A stretch of DNA of 64,000 nt, taken from Ruminococcus sp. GTDB taxonomy: Bacteria > Bacillota > Clostridia > Oscillospirales > Ruminococcaceae. The translations under genes and the position numbers were made by a program. A model generated the notes under the pieces. That model saw nothing but the letters and a program-made list of their open reading frames with translations. It was not told the origin of the DNA and searched no databases. Positions 62,380 through 64,000 of the stretch are shown piece after piece. Position 1 is the first letter of the stretch; every line of letters begins with the position of its first letter. Where the stretch lies: the NCBI GenBank assembly GCA_021770655.1, contig JAETQO010000006.1:1-64000 (forward strand), given 5' to 3'.

Positions 62380-64000
62380 ATGAGCGAAGAAAGAATCCCT
62401 AAAAGAAATGAAGTTCCCGAAGAATATAAATGGGCGCTGGAAGATATTTACCCTACCGACGAAAAGTGGCTGGACGATCTTGAAAAGCTTAAAACTATGC
62501 CTGAAAAGATAGCTGCTTTTAAAGGACGTCTTAGCGAAAGCGCAGACGTATTGTTTGATTTTATGAAACTGTCCGAGGAAATCTCCCTGCTTTGCGACAG
62601 TCTCGGCAACTACGCGCAGAGACGCTCCGACGAGGACACAGCGAATCCAAAATATCAGGGCTTTATAGGACAGCTTATGAACGTGTATGTAGCGATAAAT
62701 TCCGCAGGAAGCTTTGAAACTCCCGAAATGATTGCAATTCCGGAGGAGAATCTTGAAAAATTTTATGAGGATAAGCCGGAGCTGAAGCTGTATAAAAGGC
62801 AGTTCGACAAGCTCCGCCGCAAGAAAGCGCATATTCTTTCCGAAGCGGAGGAAAAGATACTTGCCCTTACGGGAGAAATGGGACAGTCGCCTGAGAACAT
62901 CTATTCAATGTTTTCCGACGCAGATCTGCGCTTTCCCGATGCTGTTGACAAGGACGGCAAGGCTCATCAGGTAACTCACGGAAGCTATATCCCCCTTGTA
63001 CAGAGCGGAGACAGAACGCTAAGAAAATCAGCCTTTGAATCTATGTATCACACCTACGACAAATTCAGAAACACCTGCGCCGCCACACTTTCGGCTCAGA
63101 TAAAGGCTGTAAATTTCTATGCCAAAGCAAGAAAATACGATTCCAGCCTTGAAGCCGCTCTTGACAGTACAGAGGTGCCTGTTTCTGTTTATACCAACCT
63201 TATCGACGCCGTACACGACAATATGCACTATATGTACGATTACGTTGCACTGAGGAAAAAGCTTCTTGGCGTTGACGAGCTTCATTTCTACGATCTGTAT
63301 ACTCCCGTAGTTCCCGACGCGGATATGAAGATCACATTTGAAGAAGCCAAGGAAACGGTGCTTAAAGCGCTTGCGCCTATGGGAGAAGACTATCTTGCTA
63401 TAATGAAAGAGGGCTTTGAAAACCGCTGGATAGACGTTTATGAAAACGAGGGCAAGACCAGCGGCGCATATTCGGCAGGCGCAAGAGTTCATCCTTATGT
63501 TTTGCTCAATCACAAGGATACGCTCAACTGTATGTTCACTCTTGCCCACGAAATGGGTCACGCTATCCATTCCTACCTTTCCAACAAGTATCAGCCCGTC
63601 GTATATTCCGACTATGTGATCTTTGTTGCCGAGGTAGCTTCGACCTGCAACGAGGCTCTGCTTATGCAGTACCTGCTGAAAACTACCGAGGACAAAAAGC
63701 AAAGAGCATATCTTATCAACTATTTCCTTGAACAGTTCCGCACCACCCTTTACAGACAGACTATGTTTGCCGAGTTCGAGCTTAAGATCAATGAAATGGT
63801 GGCAAGAGGCGAAAGCCTTACTGCGGAAAACCTCAATGACCTTTACGGCGAGCTTAACAAGCTGTATTTCGGTGACGGCATCGTGCTTGATGATGAAATA
63901 AAGCTTGAATGGGCAAGGATACCGCATTTCTATTACGACTATTACGTTTACCAGTATGCAACAGGCTATTCCGCCGCAATTGCCCTCTCTCAAAAAATTT
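62380..64000 (+). CDS. pepF: Oligoendopeptidase F (M3 family), 3'-truncated by window end
   Basis: MSEERIPKRNEVPEEYKWALEDIYPTDEKWLDDL...CMFTLAHEMGHAIHSYLSN (HExxH in frame at 63547). Open to the window end, so absent from the ORF list. TTTACA-N17-TATAAT promoter upstream. Confidence 0.93.
   Translation, partial: MSEERIPKRNEVPEEYKWALEDIYPTDEKWLDDLEKLKTMPEKIAAFKGRLSESADVLFDFMKLSEEISLLCDSLGNYAQRRSDEDTANPKYQGFIGQLMNVYVAINSAGSFETPEMIAIPEENLEKFYEDKPELKLYKRQFDKLRRKKAHILSEAEEKILALTGEMGQSPENIYSMFSDADLRFPDAVDKDGKAHQVTHGSYIPLVQSGDRTLRKSAFESMYHTYDKFRNTCAATLSAQIKAVNFYAKARKYDSSLEAALDSTEVPVSVYTNLIDAVHDNMHYMYDYVALRKKLLGVDELHFYDLYTPVVPDADMKITFEEAKETVLKALAPMGEDYLAIMKEGFENRWIDVYENEGKTSGAYSAGARVHPYVLLNHKDTLNCMFTLAHEMGHAIHSYLSNKYQPVVYSDYVIFVAEVASTCNEALLMQYLLKTTEDKKQRAYLINYFLEQFRTTLYRQTMFAEFELKINEMVARGESLTAENLNDLYGELNKLYFGDGIVLDDEIKLEWARIPHFYYDYYVYQYATGYSAAIALSQKI

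Noticed and set aside
62308-63993. Two long minus-strand ORFs (62308-62832, 63028-63993)
   Set aside because: They lie antisense to a clear in-frame pepF coding sequence with its HExxH motif; shadow ORFs.

Overview
This 64 kb window is a chromosomal segment from a low/mid-GC Firmicute. Gene content and style suggest a Ruminococcus-like Clostridium relative; that placement is inference. It is mostly core metabolism: gltBD, ilvBNC, galK, pncB, a complete F1Fo-ATPase operon (atpIBEFHAGDC), an aryl-ketoacid ferredoxin oxidoreductase/aryl-CoA ligase operon, lepA, hemW, rsmE, rimM/trmD, ptsH, ftsEX with two tandem M23 hydrolases, and a 3'-truncated pepF. I saw no CRISPR array, tRNA, rRNA, transposase, prophage or recognised defence island. 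The main points of interest are: (1) a MITE-like family with 18-bp inverted repeats flanked by TTAA/TATA, in four clear copies of 171, 171, 85 and 46 bp plus two degenerate ones, where the short copies look like deletions between short direct repeats; (2) an ATPase c-subunit with a two-carboxylate, Na+-type signature; (3) an XRE regulator/zinc-ribbon membrane protein pair with three TACAACA-N3-TGTTGTA operators; (4) an unassigned structured ncRNA candidate at about 50.01-50.17 kb; (5) an ECF sigma region-2-like domain fused to a transmembrane segment between rimM and trmD; (6) structured leader/intergenic elements (gltB leader, a 100-nt palindromic element at 37.34 kb, two very long perfect hairpins); (7) dinB with a consensus promoter and two LexA-type boxes; (8) an unusual Cys-rich insert in both M23 domains. 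No computation was run. All alignments and folds were done by eye.
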